This document shows, one piece after another, positions 46,650 to 58,924 of a stretch of 64,000 nt of DNA. The notes below the pieces were generated by a model that did not search any database, was not told the DNA's origin, and saw nothing but the letters and a program-made list of their open reading frames with translations. The stretch comes from Megascapheus bottae (taxonomy: Eukaryota; Chordata; Mammalia; Rodentia; Geomyidae), in assembly GCA_024803745.1 (NCBI GenBank), contig JANJXV010000004.1:40058358-40122357 (forward strand). The letters are read 5' to 3'. Made by a program: the position numbers and the translations under genes. Numbering within the stretch: position 1 is the stretch's first letter; each line of letters opens with the position of its first letter.

Positions 46650-46878
46650 TTGTTTGTTGTGGAACTTGAACTTTGGGACTGGGCATTGCCCTGAGCGCTT
46701 CAGCTCAAGGCTACCACCCTACCCCATTGAGCCATAAGGCCACTTCCAGTTTTCTGGTGATTAACTGGAGATAAGAGTCATGGACTTTTTAGTGCCCTGG
46801 TTGGCTTTGAACTTCGATTTTCAGATCTCAGTCTTTTGAGTGGCTAGGATTACAGGTGTGAGCCACCACACCTTACAG
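46650..46878 (-). mobile_element. B1-like dimeric SINE
   Basis: Both arms are present. Confidence 0.7.
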
Positions 46879-47379
46879 GAATATTCTTTTGCATAACTAT
46901 AGTTTGGTTTTCAACTTACGTACTATGTTAATATTGGTACAGTACTTTCATAATTTATACCCTAATTTTATTAATTGGCCTAATAATGTCCTTTTGGCAT
47001 TTTCATCTTCCAGTACAAGATCCAAACTAGGATCAGTATTCCATTTAGTCATGTGTTGTTACTTTCCTTCAATCACGAATATTTCCTTACCTCTTCTTGG
47101 CTTTTATATGTAGAGTAGTGGTTCTCTACAGGGACAGTTTTGCCCACCAAGGGACAATTGACAAGGTAGAGAGATATTTTAGATGATCATAAGTGGGAGC
47201 CATTTGGCCAGTGGGCCTTGACTTAACAATACCTAGGACAGCCCCATCCCTCAAAAAAATTATGTTCCCTGAGATATCAGTAGTGTCAAAGATCCCTCCT
47301 TTAGTCTTTTAACTTTACCCACTTCCCTTGCCTTTTTTCTTTTCTTAATTTTTTTTGTGAAATAGCTGTTACTATTTTT

Positions 47380-47560
47380 GTGTGTGTGGGGGGGTCATGG
47401 AGTTTGAACCCTGCTCCTGGACACTATCCCTGAGCTCTTCAGCCTCAAGGCTACTCCCCTACCCCTTGAACCATAGCCTCACTTCTGGTTTTCTAGAGAT
47501 TACTTGGAGATAAGGCACGTTCTTTTGTGCCTTGGCTGGCTTTTAGCATCCTCAGCTCTC
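47380..47560 (-). mobile_element. B1-like dimeric SINE, truncated
   Basis: The right arm is complete and the left arm is partial before the next element. Confidence 0.6.
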
Positions 47561-47798
47561 CGCCTGGGCTCTTTAGCTTAAGGCTACCACCCTACCCCTG
47601 GGCCTTGGTATTGTCCCTGAGCTCTTTAGCTCAAGACTACCACTCTACCCTTGTGCCAAGCCCCACTTCCAGTTTTCTAGAGGTTAATTGGAGATAAGAG
47701 TCTCAGGTCCTTTTGTGCCTGGGTTGTCTTTGAATTTTGATCCTCGAATCTCAGCCTCCTGAGTAGCTAGGATTACAGGAGTAAGCTACTGTGCTGGC
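47561..47798 (-). mobile_element. B1-like dimeric SINE with duplicated segment
   Basis: The 'gagctctttagctcaag' part is repeated within the right arm. Confidence 0.65.
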
Positions 47799-47802
47799 TT
47801 TA

Positions 47803-48010
47803 CTTTTTTTTTTTTTTTTTGGCCAGTCTTGGGCTTGAGTTCAGGGTCTGAGCATTGTCCTTGGACTTTCTTAAGGCGAGAGCTCTACTACTTGAGCCTC
47901 AGCACCACTTCTGGCTTTTTTCTCTATGTGTGTGGTACTGAGGAATCGAACCTGGGTCTTCGTGCATGCTAGGCAAGCACTCTACCACTAGGCAAAACTC
48001 CTGGTCCCTT
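47803..48010 (-). mobile_element. IDL-Geo-like SINE
   Basis: Full length with a poly-T start. Confidence 0.85.
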
Positions 48011-48224
48011 TTTTTCCTTTTATACTAGAGTTTGAATTTGGGGTCCATGCTAGGCTCCACCACTTGAGTGAAGACCCAAGCCCTTTCTTGCTTTATTTTT
48101 CAGATAGACTATCATGTTACATAGAATAGGCCTCTAACCAAGATCCTTGAACCTACAGATTGATACATAGCTGGATGACAGGAGTATGCTACCCTTCCCA
48201 GCTTAATAATGATTGAGGTCTTCT

Positions 48225-48310
48225 TATTGTTTTGTCCAGTTTGGCCTCTTAAGTATTTGCTTCTCATCTCTGCCTCCCGGGTAGCTGGGATTATAGGCAT
48301 TACTACCATA
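48225..48310 (-). mobile_element. B1-like monomer
   Basis: The plus strand reads tctgcctcccgggtagctgg then gattataggcat. Confidence 0.55.
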
Positions 48311-48599
48311 CCAATGGAATTTTTTGATTGATCTAAATTTATATAGTAGATGGAATGCTCTTCAGAGATTGTAAGTGATATATACTCAGAACACAGAGAC
48401 ATGATTTATGTAGGTATGTGTGTATGTGTATGTCTATGTTTTTAACTTTAGTAGTACGTAACAACTGTAACTTTGCCAACCTGTTGATGCTTCCTAAACT
48501 TCAGTAATCCCCAGTCCATCTTCTTGATCTCCCACTATCCTGAGTCTTTTAATTTTTTCTTTTTGGATTATCTGTGTTTCCCTAAATAGTAACATGCTA

Positions 48600-48930
48600 C
48601 TTTTGTTCCCTTTGTTTGATTTAGTAATTTTCCCCCCTCATCATTGTTTCTGAGATTAATCCATACTGTGTATCTATCTGTTGCATCAGTTTTGCACTGA
48701 TATATGAAATTTATTGTATGAATATACCTCATTCTTTTTGAATTAGTATTTGATTGTTTTCATTTTTTGGTGTTACCAAGAGTGCTGTTATGAATCTGTT
48801 TTTGTGTCTTGGTTGTGTATACCTTAAGGATATGGATATGGAAGTATAATTGTTGGGTAGACACATGTTCATCCTTAAAAGATAATGCAAATTATTTCCC
48901 AATGTAATACCAGTTTACACTCTCAAGTTA
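48600..48930 (-). mobile_element. L1M-like 3' fragment, antisense
   Basis: The reverse-complement L1M pattern is visible: tgaatatacctcattcttt, then gttgggtagacacatg and taccagtttacactctc. Confidence 0.65.
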
Positions 48931-49138
48931 CTCTATGTTTTTGTGACATAGATCTTTTCTAAGCATTAGTTCAGGCTACCCTGTTTATTCTTGTGACATT
49001 AGCACCTGGGAGGTTTTTTTCTATTTTGTTTTGGTAATACTGTTTTGTTTGATGGGCCTTGTGCTTGCTCTACTTACTTGTTTGGCTGTTATTTTACCAA
49101 TTAAGCCACGTCTCCAGACCTACTTTTTTGCTGACCCC

Positions 49139-49219
49139 CTTCCTTCCACCCTCCCTCCCTCCCTCCCTCCCTCTCTTCCTTCCTTCCTTCCTTCCTTCCT
49201 TCCTCCTTCCTTCCTTCCT
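49139..49219. repeat. CCCT then TTCC microsatellite
   Basis: Adjoining tetranucleotide runs lie at the poly-T side of the next SINE. Confidence 0.93.
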
Positions 49220-49398
49220 GTCAATCCTAGGGCTTGAGCTTGGTATGGGCACTGTCCTTGGTCTTTCTCAAGGCCAGCACTCTACCACTTGAGTTATAGC
49301 ACCACTTTTGTCTTTTTCTGTGTATGTGGTATTGGGGAATCAAACCTAGGGCTTTGTGCATGTTAGGCAAACACAACACTAAGCCACACTCCTGGCCT
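49220..49398 (-). mobile_element. IDL-Geo-like SINE
   Basis: Both arms are present, diverged. Confidence 0.75.
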
Positions 49399-49518
49399 TG
49401 CTGATTATTTTTTAGATGATGTCTAACAGACTTTACTGCCCAGCCTTGAGGTGAGATCATCCAGATCTCAGTCTCTTAAGTAGCTAGGATTGCAAGCATG
49501 AGCCATTGGTGCCAGGCA
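49399..49518 (-). mobile_element. B1-like left arm
   Basis: A reverse B1 arm (cagatctcagtctcttaagt; gcatgagccattggtgccag). Confidence 0.6.
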
Positions 49519-50085
49519 GTTTCTGAACTTTTGCTAATCAAGGAGATTTCTGTGTGTGGTAGGAATGATAGTGCCAATAATGAGGGTTGTAGTGTTATAG
49601 TATACTGAGTATTGTAATGTCTTTAGAAAATACTGAAGGAGTAGGGAGCTCTAAAGCTTATTAATGTTATAGTCAAAGAATTGCAGTTCATCTACTTAGT
49701 TACTAGAGTATCAGAGTCTTGGAAAAGGTCCCTTTTGAAGCCATCAAACATCAGGTGAGATGTAGTACTATTATCTGAGTGAGGTGGGTTTAAATGGGAA
49801 AAAGGAAATGTGAAACTAATGGCTCTGAAATCTTCCTGATTGTAGGTTACCTGCCTAGTAGTCCCATAACTACTACTGAAAGAATTGTAGAGGAACAAGT
49901 CAAAAAGCAAACTTTAGCCAAGTTGTAATGGTATCCTATATAATTTGTATTTTGTAAGCTAATATTGCATGAATTTCATTAACTTACTGTGATAGTGTAT
50001 TGCAAATTAAGGATCTAAACTCACAGGCAGTCAATGAGCAAAGAACCTTTTGGCTAAAAGGATGCATATTCTATTTTATTAATTT

Positions 50086-50158
50086 ATTTTACACTGCTGG
50101 GGATTGAATCCAGGGCCTTGTTCATGTCAGGAAAACATTCTACCATTAGACCACTGTG
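50086..50158 (-). mobile_element. ID-like monomer
   Basis: A reverse tRNA-like unit (ctggggattgaatccagggc). Confidence 0.55.
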
Positions 50159-50439
50159 TGACACATATAAACGTACTCTGTTCTCTTAAGGCAGGCTATG
50201 GTTATGGTAAATTAGAGCTAAAATGTGAATTATTTAGCAGTATTATTTATTTCATATACTGTACACTACAAATTGATGAAGTCCTTTTAGCAAATTGATA
50301 ATGAAGATATTCTCAGCATAGTAGTCAGTGCTCAAAAAGATGAGTAGTAGCTAGACTAGTCAAGGTCTTATGGAATTGTACTTGCTCTTTGACTATATTG
50401 TTTATAGTTAAACATATCTAATAGCCTTAAAATTTAGGT

Positions 50440-50945
50440 GAATTGCTGGGCACTGGTGGCTCATGCCTGTAATCCTAGCTATTCAGGAGGCTGAGATCTG
50501 AGGATCATTGTTCAAAGCCAGCCCAATCACTAAAGTCTGTGAGACTTTTTTTTTTTTTGGTGGGTCATGGGACTTGAACTTGGTCTGGGCACTGTCCCTG
50601 AGCTCTTCAGCTCAAGGCTACTGCCTTTCCCCTGAGCCTGGGCATTGTCCCTGAGCTCTTCAGCTCAAGGCTATATCACCCTACCCTTGAGCCAAGACCC
50701 ACTTCCCATTTTCTAGAGGCTAATTGGAGATAAGAGTCTCAGGTCCTTTTGTGTTTGGGCTGGCTTTGAACCTTGATTCTCAGATCTCAGCCTCCTGAGT
50801 AACTAGGATTATAGGCCTAAGCCACCGACTTAAAGTCTGTGAGCCTCAAATGGGAAGTGGTGCTTTGGCTCAAGGGGTAGGGCAGTAGGCTTGAGCTGAA
50901 GAGCTCAGGGGCAAGCCCCACAACCAACCAAAAAAAAATTAAAAT
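50440..50945 (+). mobile_element. B1-like dimeric SINE split by another SINE
   Basis: The left arm runs to 50543 and the right arm resumes at 50831. TAAAGTCTGTGAG is duplicated at both joins. Confidence 0.8.
50544..50830 (-). mobile_element. Inserted B1-like dimeric SINE with duplicated segment
   Basis: A reverse dimer nested in the preceding element. The segment 'ccctgagctcttcagctc' occurs twice. Confidence 0.78.
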
Positions 50946-51394
50946 TTAGGTGAATTACATTATTTTAGCAAATATTAGGAGGGGAAAAAGGAAATTACTG
51001 CAATTTATTACTCACTATTTTCTTTTCTTTATCAAAGCTACTCTATTGAGGAAAGGGAAAAAGTCTAGAAGTAGTACACTTTTAAACAGTTCAAGTTAGA
51101 ATTGACAGCAAATTTTAAAAAATCCTGAGATTTGATCAACTAATGATCAATATAGCAATTGGTAAATTTTAACCTTGTTTGAGATCTAGGATATTTATGT
51201 TGCAAAACAATTAGATAATCCTCAATTGCAAGTTTATTGAAATTTATGAATATAAAGTAATCTGAAATATAGACCCTGTTTTGTGTGAATTCTATTGGAC
51301 ACAAGTATATTTACAAGTCTAACAGAAGAAAATGACTAGCTAATGACTTGACCTAGAATAATAAAGAAGCTTTCATGGAAAACTTGGGGGTGTT

Positions 51395-51865
51395 AGTTTG
51401 TTTTTGTTTTTCTGGTCAGTTGTAGCCTTTGAACGTAGTCTGGTGCTGTCCTTGAGCTCTTTTGTTCAAGGCTAGCAATCTGCCACTTTGAGCACAGCTC
51501 TGAGTTTCAGGTAGTTAATTTAGAGATAAGAATCTCAAGGGCAGCCTGGCAAGGTGGCTCACATCTGTAATCTTAGCTACTCAGGAGGCTGAGATTTGAG
51601 GATCACAGTTCAAAGCCATCCCAGCACTAAAGTCTTTGAGACTCTTATCTCTAATTAATCACTAGAAAATGGGAAATGGGGCTGTTCTTCAGGGGTAGGA
51701 CGGTAGCCTTGAGCCTTGAGCTGAAGAGCTCAGGGACAGTACCCAGGCAGAGATCAAGCCCCATGACCCACTAAAAAAAAAAAAAAAAAGAATCTCAGGG
51801 GCAGTTTTCAACTGAGGCTGACTTAAAACCATGATCCTCGAGCCGTTGGTATCTGGCTTAGGAGT
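51395..51865 (-). mobile_element. Old B1-like dimeric SINE, interrupted
   Basis: Right arm at 51395-51543; diverged remainder after 51789. Confidence 0.55.
51544..51788 (+). mobile_element. Inserted B1-like dimeric SINE
   Basis: Full length, flanked by AGAATCTCAAGGGCAG and AGAATCTCAGGGGCAG. Confidence 0.8.
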
Positions 51866-52289
51866 AATTTTATAGTAGTGTGATGTATTACTTCTTCCTT
51901 CATAGTTTTGTCTTTCTCTGTCTTCTCCAGACAGTCATATTTCTACTGGGTGTATGGATGATCTTAAAGGCGATAAAATGAGCAACATGAAGACAGCTAG
52001 AATAGCCAATAGCCAAAATGATGGGGGTGGGAGAAAACATAAAAAAAGCAAGAACCATTCCATCTGTGAATTCTTATTCTATAGTAACATTATTCTGTGT
52101 GACAGCAGCAGAGACACCGGAAGACCTTTGAATGCTAGAACAGAGAATCCAAAAATAGATCAAGATAAGTATTCCTGATTGATTTATTCAGTATGAGGCT
52201 AGTCTTTTCAACAAATGGTGCGAGAACAGTAAGATATTATAGGCAAACAAACAAAAAAATGTTTCAAGCCTAACTTAAAAAAATAGTGT

Positions 52290-52530
52290 AGGCCAGGGCG
52301 TGGTGGCTCACGTCTGTAATCCTAGCTATTCAGGAGGCTGAGATCTGAGGATAGTGGTTCAAAGCCAGCCTGGGCACAAAAGGACTTGAGACTCTTATCT
52401 CCAGTTAACCTCTAGGAAACGGGAAGTGGGGCTTGGCTCAATGGTAGGGAGGTAGCCTTGAGCTGAAGAACTCAGGGACAGTGCCCAGGCAGAGATCAAG
52501 CCTCATGACCCACCAAACAAAAAAAAAAAA
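52290..52530 (+). mobile_element. B1-like dimeric SINE
   Basis: Full length, with AATAGTGTA / AAAAGTGTA flanks. Confidence 0.8.
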
Positions 52531-52787
52531 GTGTAAATTGATTATTGTGAAATTGGTTTGAAATGGTTTTAGTATGAAGATAAAACTATAGAAATAGAGA
52601 ACTTTTAGAAGAAAACACAAATGAACATCTTCAGAACCTAAAGTAAACGTTTCTTAGACAAAGCACAGTCTTATAAGTGTATGATACACTTTATGCAGTA
52701 ACAATTCCATTCATTCAATATTTATTTCATTTTCAAAATGCCAAAACTGTACAGGTACAGAACACATTAGTGATTTTTTTAATTTTA

Positions 52788-52968
52788 ATTTTTTTGCCAG
52801 TCCTGAGGCTTGAGCGTGGGGCCTAGGCACTGTCCTTGAGCTTTCTCAAGGCTAGCACTCTAGTACTTGAGCCACAGCACCACTTTGGCTTTTTTTTTTT
52901 CTGTGTATGTGGTACCAAGGAATCAAACCCAGGCAAGCACTCTACCACTAGGCCATGCTTCTGGCTCC
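52788..52968 (-). mobile_element. IDL-Geo-like SINE
   Basis: Both arms are present with a deletion in the ID-like head. Confidence 0.78.
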
Positions 52969-53449
52969 CACCTTAATGATTTCTGGAATTATGGACCATG
53001 TGGGTTTCAGGAGGAGAATCAATTTGAAGAGGTGTATTGTTATAAGGCAGTTTGAAGTCTTGATTGTGATGCTAGTTATTTGTGGACAATGAACAAAATT
53101 GTATGTGTACACTTACAGATGTAAGTGAATGTAAATTGTAACAAAACGCTGAAAATGAGTAATAGCTGTCATTTAGTTAACATTAATGTATCAATGCCAT
53201 TTTTTTTTTTACTTTAGTGTTGTACTCTAGCTAAAAATTTAACCACAATTGGGTGAAGCAGGGTGGAGGATACATAGGATTCTATATAATTTTTTTGCAG
53301 CTTTCTATATGTGATTATTTCATTATTTTGAAAAACTTAAAAATATAACACTTCAAACTGAGGAGTGAGAGTAGAGAGGAGACAGGAAGAGGAGAGAGAG
53401 AAAGAGACCAGTGAGTGATCTCTATGCCCCCGTTTCATTGCTGAAGATA

Positions 53450-53565
53450 CATACTATGTAGCCCCAGGAAAGTCATCTTAACAATCTGGGCTTTAGTTTC
53501 CTCCACGTTGAAGTAAGAAATTTAACTGGGTAGTTTCTAATGGTATTACTACATCTAGACTTAAT
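53450..53565 (-). mobile_element. MIR fragment
   Basis: The plus strand reads ggaaagtcatcttaacaatc then ctttagtttcctcca, the reverse of MIR. Confidence 0.5.
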
Positions 53566-54185
53566 CTAGAAATTATTTTGTACTGAATGTGGCAGCCAAG
53601 AAAGCCCTCTCAGTTCTTAAATGGAGACTAAGCAGATTGAATGCAGTGTAGTAATACAATATAGTGTTTTTTTCCAAGTTTAAAAGTTCTGAAAGCTCAA
53701 AAAAACCGAATGTTCTTTTTCACACTTACAAATCTGACCTGAATGAATGTGAGACTATAGTTTTTTATTTATCCTACTGAGTGTGAATTGAATATTCATG
53801 CATTTTGCTGCAGAGATGTTGAGTTTGAGTTCAAGGTACTGCCCCAGTTCCTGCTGGAGTGTTGGGTTAAAGCAGCTTCCTCAAGTTAGAAAAGGTTTGC
53901 ATTCTGAAAGACAAGAGCTTTGGAGGAGGGAACGTGGACCTGTTTGAGCTGGACAGTGGTGTGCAGGGTGGCCCAAGCATTTGATATACATAGTAATGTG
54001 TAGGCACTGAAGGGAGACAGTACATCAACCCTGCCTCTCAGCTTATGCAGTATGTAATTCCACTTGTGGGTAATAGTTTTTAAGTTTAGTAACTTAATTT
54101 TCTGTATAAATCATTAAAATTAAAGTATGTTTTGCTTTTGTAAGTTTACTTCATATGTACTACTTACTGTCAAGAATGTGTAAAT

Positions 54186-54397
54186 GCTTTTTTTTTTTTT
54201 TTTGCCAGTCCTGAGGTTTGAACTCAGGGCCTGAGCACTGTCCATGGGTATTTCCCCCCTACCCAAAGCTAATGCTCTACCACTTGAGCCACAGCACCAC
54301 TTCTGGCTTTTCTATGTATGTGGTACTGAGGAATGGAACCCGGGTCTTCATGCATGCTAGGCAAGCACTCTACCACTAGACCAAACTCCCAGCCCCT
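54186..54397 (-). mobile_element. IDL-Geo-like SINE
   Basis: Full length, flanked by TAAATGCTTTT repeats. Confidence 0.88.
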
Positions 54398-54462
54398 ATA
54401 AATGCTTTTAATATCATAAGGCAGGTACTTAATTATTTAAAAGATGACAACTAATACCTTTT

Positions 54463-54700
54463 TTTTTTTTCTTTTTGTCAGTCATGAGACTTGAGCTCAC
54501 TTGAACTAAGGGCCTGAGCGCCATCCCTGAGCTCTTTTACTCAAGGCTAGCACTCAGTTGTTTTTTTTTGTTTTTGTTTTTTTTTTAGTGGTCAATTAGA
54601 GATAAGAATGTCCTGCCCATGCTGGCTTTGTACTCAAGTCCTTAGATCTCAGCCTTCTGAGTAGCCAGGATTATAGGCATTAGCCACTAGCACCCCCAAC
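54463..54700 (-). mobile_element. B1-like dimeric SINE, old
   Basis: Both arms are present with a T-rich expansion inside. Confidence 0.65.
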
Positions 54701-54729
54701 TGATACTTTTTCCACAAAAGAATTGGTCA

Positions 54730-54955
54730 AGCCAGGGTTGGTGATAATCATAGCTACTCATGAGATCTGAGGATCTCAGTTCAAAGCCAGCCCAGGCACT
54801 AAAACGTCTGAGTGACTTTTTATCTCCAATTAATCACCAGGAAACCAGAAGTGGCACTGTGCTCAATGGGTAGGGTGGTAGCCTTGAAATGAAGAGCTCA
54901 GGGACAATGCCTAGGCCCAGAGTTCACACCCCAGAACCTGGGGAAAAAAATAAAA
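54730..54955 (+). mobile_element. B1-like dimeric SINE
   Basis: Both arms are present and the head is shortened. Confidence 0.72.
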
Positions 54956-54982
54956 AAGGAAGTTTGTATAAATACTCTGCTG

Positions 54983-55168
54983 TGGATGGGAAGATGGCTT
55001 AATAGTAGAATGCTTGCCTAGCATGTATGAACCCCTGGGTTTGATTCCTCAGTACCACATAAACAAAAAGAGCCAGAAGTAGAGTTGTGGGCCAGCCTTG
55101 AGCAGAAAGAAGCTCAGGAGGGACAGTGCCCAGACTCTGAGTTCAAGCCTCACGACTGACAAAAAGAA
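54983..55168 (+). mobile_element. IDL-Geo-like SINE
   Basis: Both monomers are present; flanking AACTCTGC copies suggest a target-site duplication. Confidence 0.72.
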
Positions 55169-55534
55169 ACAAATAAAACTCTGCCTTTTTGCTTTTGTCC
55201 TTAAAACTCTGCTGTCTGTCAGATTGAGATAGATGGGATTACTTTAGTATGCAGTAATGATAGATAAATTTCAACATTTTATGGAAGAGATTGATTCTTT
55301 AGAAGAGACATTTTGTGCCTGAGTGCACTACAGCTACTTGGCTACCTGAAAAACCATAGTCTTTTTTACATAGTAAAATTCTTCAGAGATCTTTGACTTT
55401 ATTATTAGAATTTTAAATTTAGTCTCTTTCATGTGTATGAAAGACCCCTTCTAGATTCATGTCTGTAATTACTGATTGAAAACCTACATTATTTATAAAA
55501 AACTTTTTCTTGGATGACTATGAGAAAATTATAA

Positions 55535-55640
55535 ATTTTAATTCATTCCACAAATATTTGAGGTGCTCTGGGCATGGAGTGTACAAACAAGAATAAGAAA
55601 TAGTTGCTGCCGTCCAGGAATTCATGAGGGAAAGTATAGA
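55535..55640. mobile_element. Ancient retroposon fragment, family uncertain
   Basis: The phrase ccacaaatatttgaggtgc followed by gaattcatgagggaaag is a widespread old mammalian repeat. I cannot name the family with confidence. Confidence 0.35.
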
Positions 55641-55885
55641 GAGCAAGAGTTCTGGAATCAAAGCCTTGCTGAATTGATTAATGTGAACCTTAGGTTTATA
55701 TCCTGGCTTTACCACAACCAAGTTATGTAACTATCTCAGGCAGTTTACTTTCTTCATCTGTAAAGTAAGTATAACAATAGAACCTATTTCATAGAGTTTT
55801 GTGACATATGGATGAGTTCGTGTAGGTACTTAGAACAAGACCTGGCACATAGCAAATATCCAAATGATAGCAGTTATCATTAACA
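55641..55885 (-). mobile_element. MIR, nearly full length, antisense
   Basis: The plus strand shows atcctggctttaccacaacc, tcttcatctgtaaagtaag and agacctggcacatagcaaat, in reversed MIR order. Confidence 0.8.
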
Positions 55886-56109
55886 TGAAAATTCATTTTA
55901 GTGGGACACATGTGCAGAGTCAGTCTGAACTGCTGTAGTATATGTGAATATGTAGTAGAAGCAGAGAGAGGAAAAGAAGATCTTGGTGTAGTAAAGACAT
56001 TGGATTTGAAGACTTCCAAGTATGAAGTTTTAAATGAGTTGAGTCATACTGAATGAGAAAGAAATGATAAGGCAGGAAAATAAGTTAAGATGCAAGAATT
56101 ACTTGGCAG

Positions 56110-56359
56110 CCTTGGTGCTGGTGGCTCATGCATGTAATATCTTAGCTACTTAGGAAGCAGAGATCTGGAGATTGAGGTTTAAAGTCAGCTGAGGAAGAGA
56201 AGTCCACTAAACTCCATCTCCAAAATTGCCAGCAAAAATCATGTCAGGAGCTGATGACTCACACCTGAAATGCTAGGGACTCAGGAAGCAGCCCAAGCAG
56301 ACAAATCCAAAAGACTTTTCTTAAATGAACCAGCAGAAAGCCAGAACTGTGACTCAAGT

Positions 56360-56406
<47 letters not shown>

Positions 56407-56510
56407 AGTGTCAGCCTTGCATGGGAAAAAATAGTGTTGGAGGCATAGATCAAAGAGGTAAACGCAAGTCCCAGAGTTCAGATCTAACTACAACCCCCCT
56501 CCCCCCAAAT
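56110..56510 (+). mobile_element. B1-like SINE cluster with GT expansion
   Basis: Two B1-like heads (gtgctggtggctcatgcatg; gctgatgactcacacctga) are followed by a right arm broken by a GT repeat. Confidence 0.55.
56362..56402. repeat. GT microsatellite
   Basis: About 20 GT units within the SINE right arm. Confidence 0.95.
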
Positions 56511-56724
56511 AAAAGGGCCTTAGAGGCTGCATGCACTTCATGAATGTTCTCTTCCATTTTCACTGAAGTCTAGTAGCATGGTAAGAGCTGTTACCCAATA
56601 AAAAAATATTATTTCGGCTGCTTAATGAAATGGACATATGTTATTTAAAAACCTGGAGTATGTTGTGTTCTCTGGTTTTTTTTCACAGACTTAATGTGAC
56701 ATCATTTTTGGTTAAAATATCTTT

Positions 56725-56965
56725 TTGAGTGGGGGGGGATCATGGGGCTTGAACTCTGGCCTGGACGCTGTCCCTGAGCTCTTCAGCTCAAGGCTACCAC
56801 CCTGCCCTTGAGCCATAGCCACACTTCCCATCTTAATGGGAGTCTTGGAGATAAGAGTCTCATGCTTTGTATTGTTGTATTGCTGGAGCTGGCTGGCCTC
56901 GAATCATGATCCTCAGATCTCAGCCTCCTGATTAGCTAGGATTGCAGTCAGTAAGCCAGTCACCT
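56725..56965 (-). mobile_element. B1-like dimeric SINE
   Basis: Both arms are present. Confidence 0.72.
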
Positions 56966-56986
56966 GCCTGGCTTAGGTTTAAATAT

Positions 56987-57183
56987 CTTTTTTTTTTTGC
57001 CAGTCTTGGGCTTGGGCTCAGGGCCCAAGCACTGTCCTTGGACTTTCTCAAGGCTAGAGCTCTACCACTTGAGCCTCAGCACCACTTCCAGCTTTTTTCT
57101 ATGTATGTGATACCGAGGAATCGAACCCTGGTCTTCGTGCATGCTAGGCAAGCACTCTGCCACTAGGCCACATTTCTGGCCAC
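56987..57183 (-). mobile_element. IDL-Geo-like SINE
   Basis: Full length and well preserved. Confidence 0.86.
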
Positions 57184-57544
57184 GCATGTGTGTGTGCATG
57201 TGTATTTTTTAAAAGTATTTTAATAAATTTTAAAATTCATAAATTTGAATAGGGTAGATTAGGAAAGAAGATAGTCTTGTTGACTAATTTCCCTAATTCC
57301 AAAGGTCTGGTGCCAAGGCAGTTAGCAATAGTTTCATAGTGGCAATAGCAATTTTGTTTGTCAAGTACCTTCATTTGTCACAGTAAGTCAGTGTTCATTT
57401 AAATAAGTTTGGTCTTCAGCTTGCACTTCTATTATTGTTAGTTGTATAACTATTACTATGCAATTTATAATTTTTATGGTTGTAGATATTTAAATATTTT
57501 AGTAAAAATTGGTTAAAGCAGTATTGAATAAATTACTTTTAAAC

Positions 57545-57648
57545 TTATTCTTGTTGATATTTTGTGGTGCTAGGGATCAAAACTAGGGCCTTGAACTTAC
57601 TAACCAAGCAGTGTACCACTGAGCTCTATATCCAACTCCCAAACCTTT
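57545..57648 (-). mobile_element. ID-like monomer
   Basis: A reverse tRNA-Ala-like unit (gtaccactgagctctatatc). Confidence 0.6.
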
Positions 57649-57964
57649 ACCTTTTAAAAAGTCCTCTTAGGGGTGTGGGACAATAAAAATATAACAATAA
57701 TAATAAGTGGTCCTCTATGTCCCTGAAGGATGGGGAAGACTAACTAGTTTGTGATTTAAATCTGAACTCAATGAGTTGATTGTGCTATAACTCTTTGTGA
57801 GTAGATACTGACAGGTAGATTCAGACACATTTCTGGTTTTTATTTTGGTCATTACTACTATTAGCTGCTTTCCTCAACACATAGAAAGTAGCTCCAGAAA
57901 TAGCATCTAAAAGTTGCTATTACTGTCCTATCACTTTAATTAAACTTAAAAAAAATAAAAAAAT

Positions 57965-58315
57965 ATGCCTGCACAGCTGTATATGGTGGCTTACTAATCC
58001 TAGCCACTTGGGAGGCTGGACTAGGAGGGATCACATTTGAGGCCAGTCTAAGCCAATAGTTCATAAGACCCATTTCAACTAATAGCTGGGTATGGTGTAC
58101 ACACCTGTCACAGTAACTAGGGTGGGAAGCACAAATAGTGGGTTCACAGTCCAAGTCAGACTGGTCATCATACAATGAGACCCTATCTCAAAAAGAACTA
58201 GAGCATAAAGAAACTAGTAGTGGTACTCAAGTAGAACGCCTGCTTAGCAAGTGTGAAGCCCTTGATTTGAAACCCTAGTACTGCCCCTACCCAAAGTACA
58301 ATATCCATCAAAGAA
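57965..58315 (+). mobile_element. Composite B1-B1-ID SINE
   Basis: B1-like arms at about 57970 and 58085 are followed by an ID-like arm (ctcaagtagaacgcctgctt). This is the clearest copy of the composite. Confidence 0.7.
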
Positions 58316-58594
58316 AAAAAATTGAATGTAGATATCCCACCATGATAAATTTACTATTTAATAGAATGAAGCTATTTTTGTATTTTGATTTTTTTAAAGA
58401 ATAATGAGTTTTTAGTTAAATATTGGGCAGAATAATGTGGCTTGTCCCAGAGAGAACAATCCTAGGGTTTTAATGATCCTAGTATGTTTCTGACTTGCCT
58501 TGTATCCATTATCCAGTGAAAATTTTCTTTCTAATTCCTAGTAGATGTATTCACAACTCACTTTATGATATTGTGGATAAGAGCATTGTCTTCT

Positions 58595-58895
58595 CTGTGC
58601 ATGGTGGCTTATGTCTGTGATCCCAGCTACTTGGGAGGCAAAGAAGAGGAAAATCACAGTTCAAGGTTAGTCCTGGCAAAAAATTAGCAAGACTATTCCA
58701 TCCAACAAGTTGGATGTGGTGGTAATGTCATCTAGCTATGAAGAGGCATAGTATGAGGATCATGGTTGAAGGCAGGCTCTGGGCAAAAACACGAGACCCT
58801 ACCTGAAAAATCACTAAAGCAAAGAGGGCTGGGGGCATAGTGCCTGCTTAGTAAACATTAACTTTGGAGTCCAAAGCTCAATGCCATTAGAACAA
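58595..58895 (+). mobile_element. Composite B1-B1-ID SINE
   Basis: B1-like arms at about 58600 and 58710 are followed by an ID-like arm (gggctgggggcatagtgcct). Confidence 0.65.
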
Positions 58896-58924
58896 AAAAT
58901 GAGTATAGGCATGTAAGCCTACCA

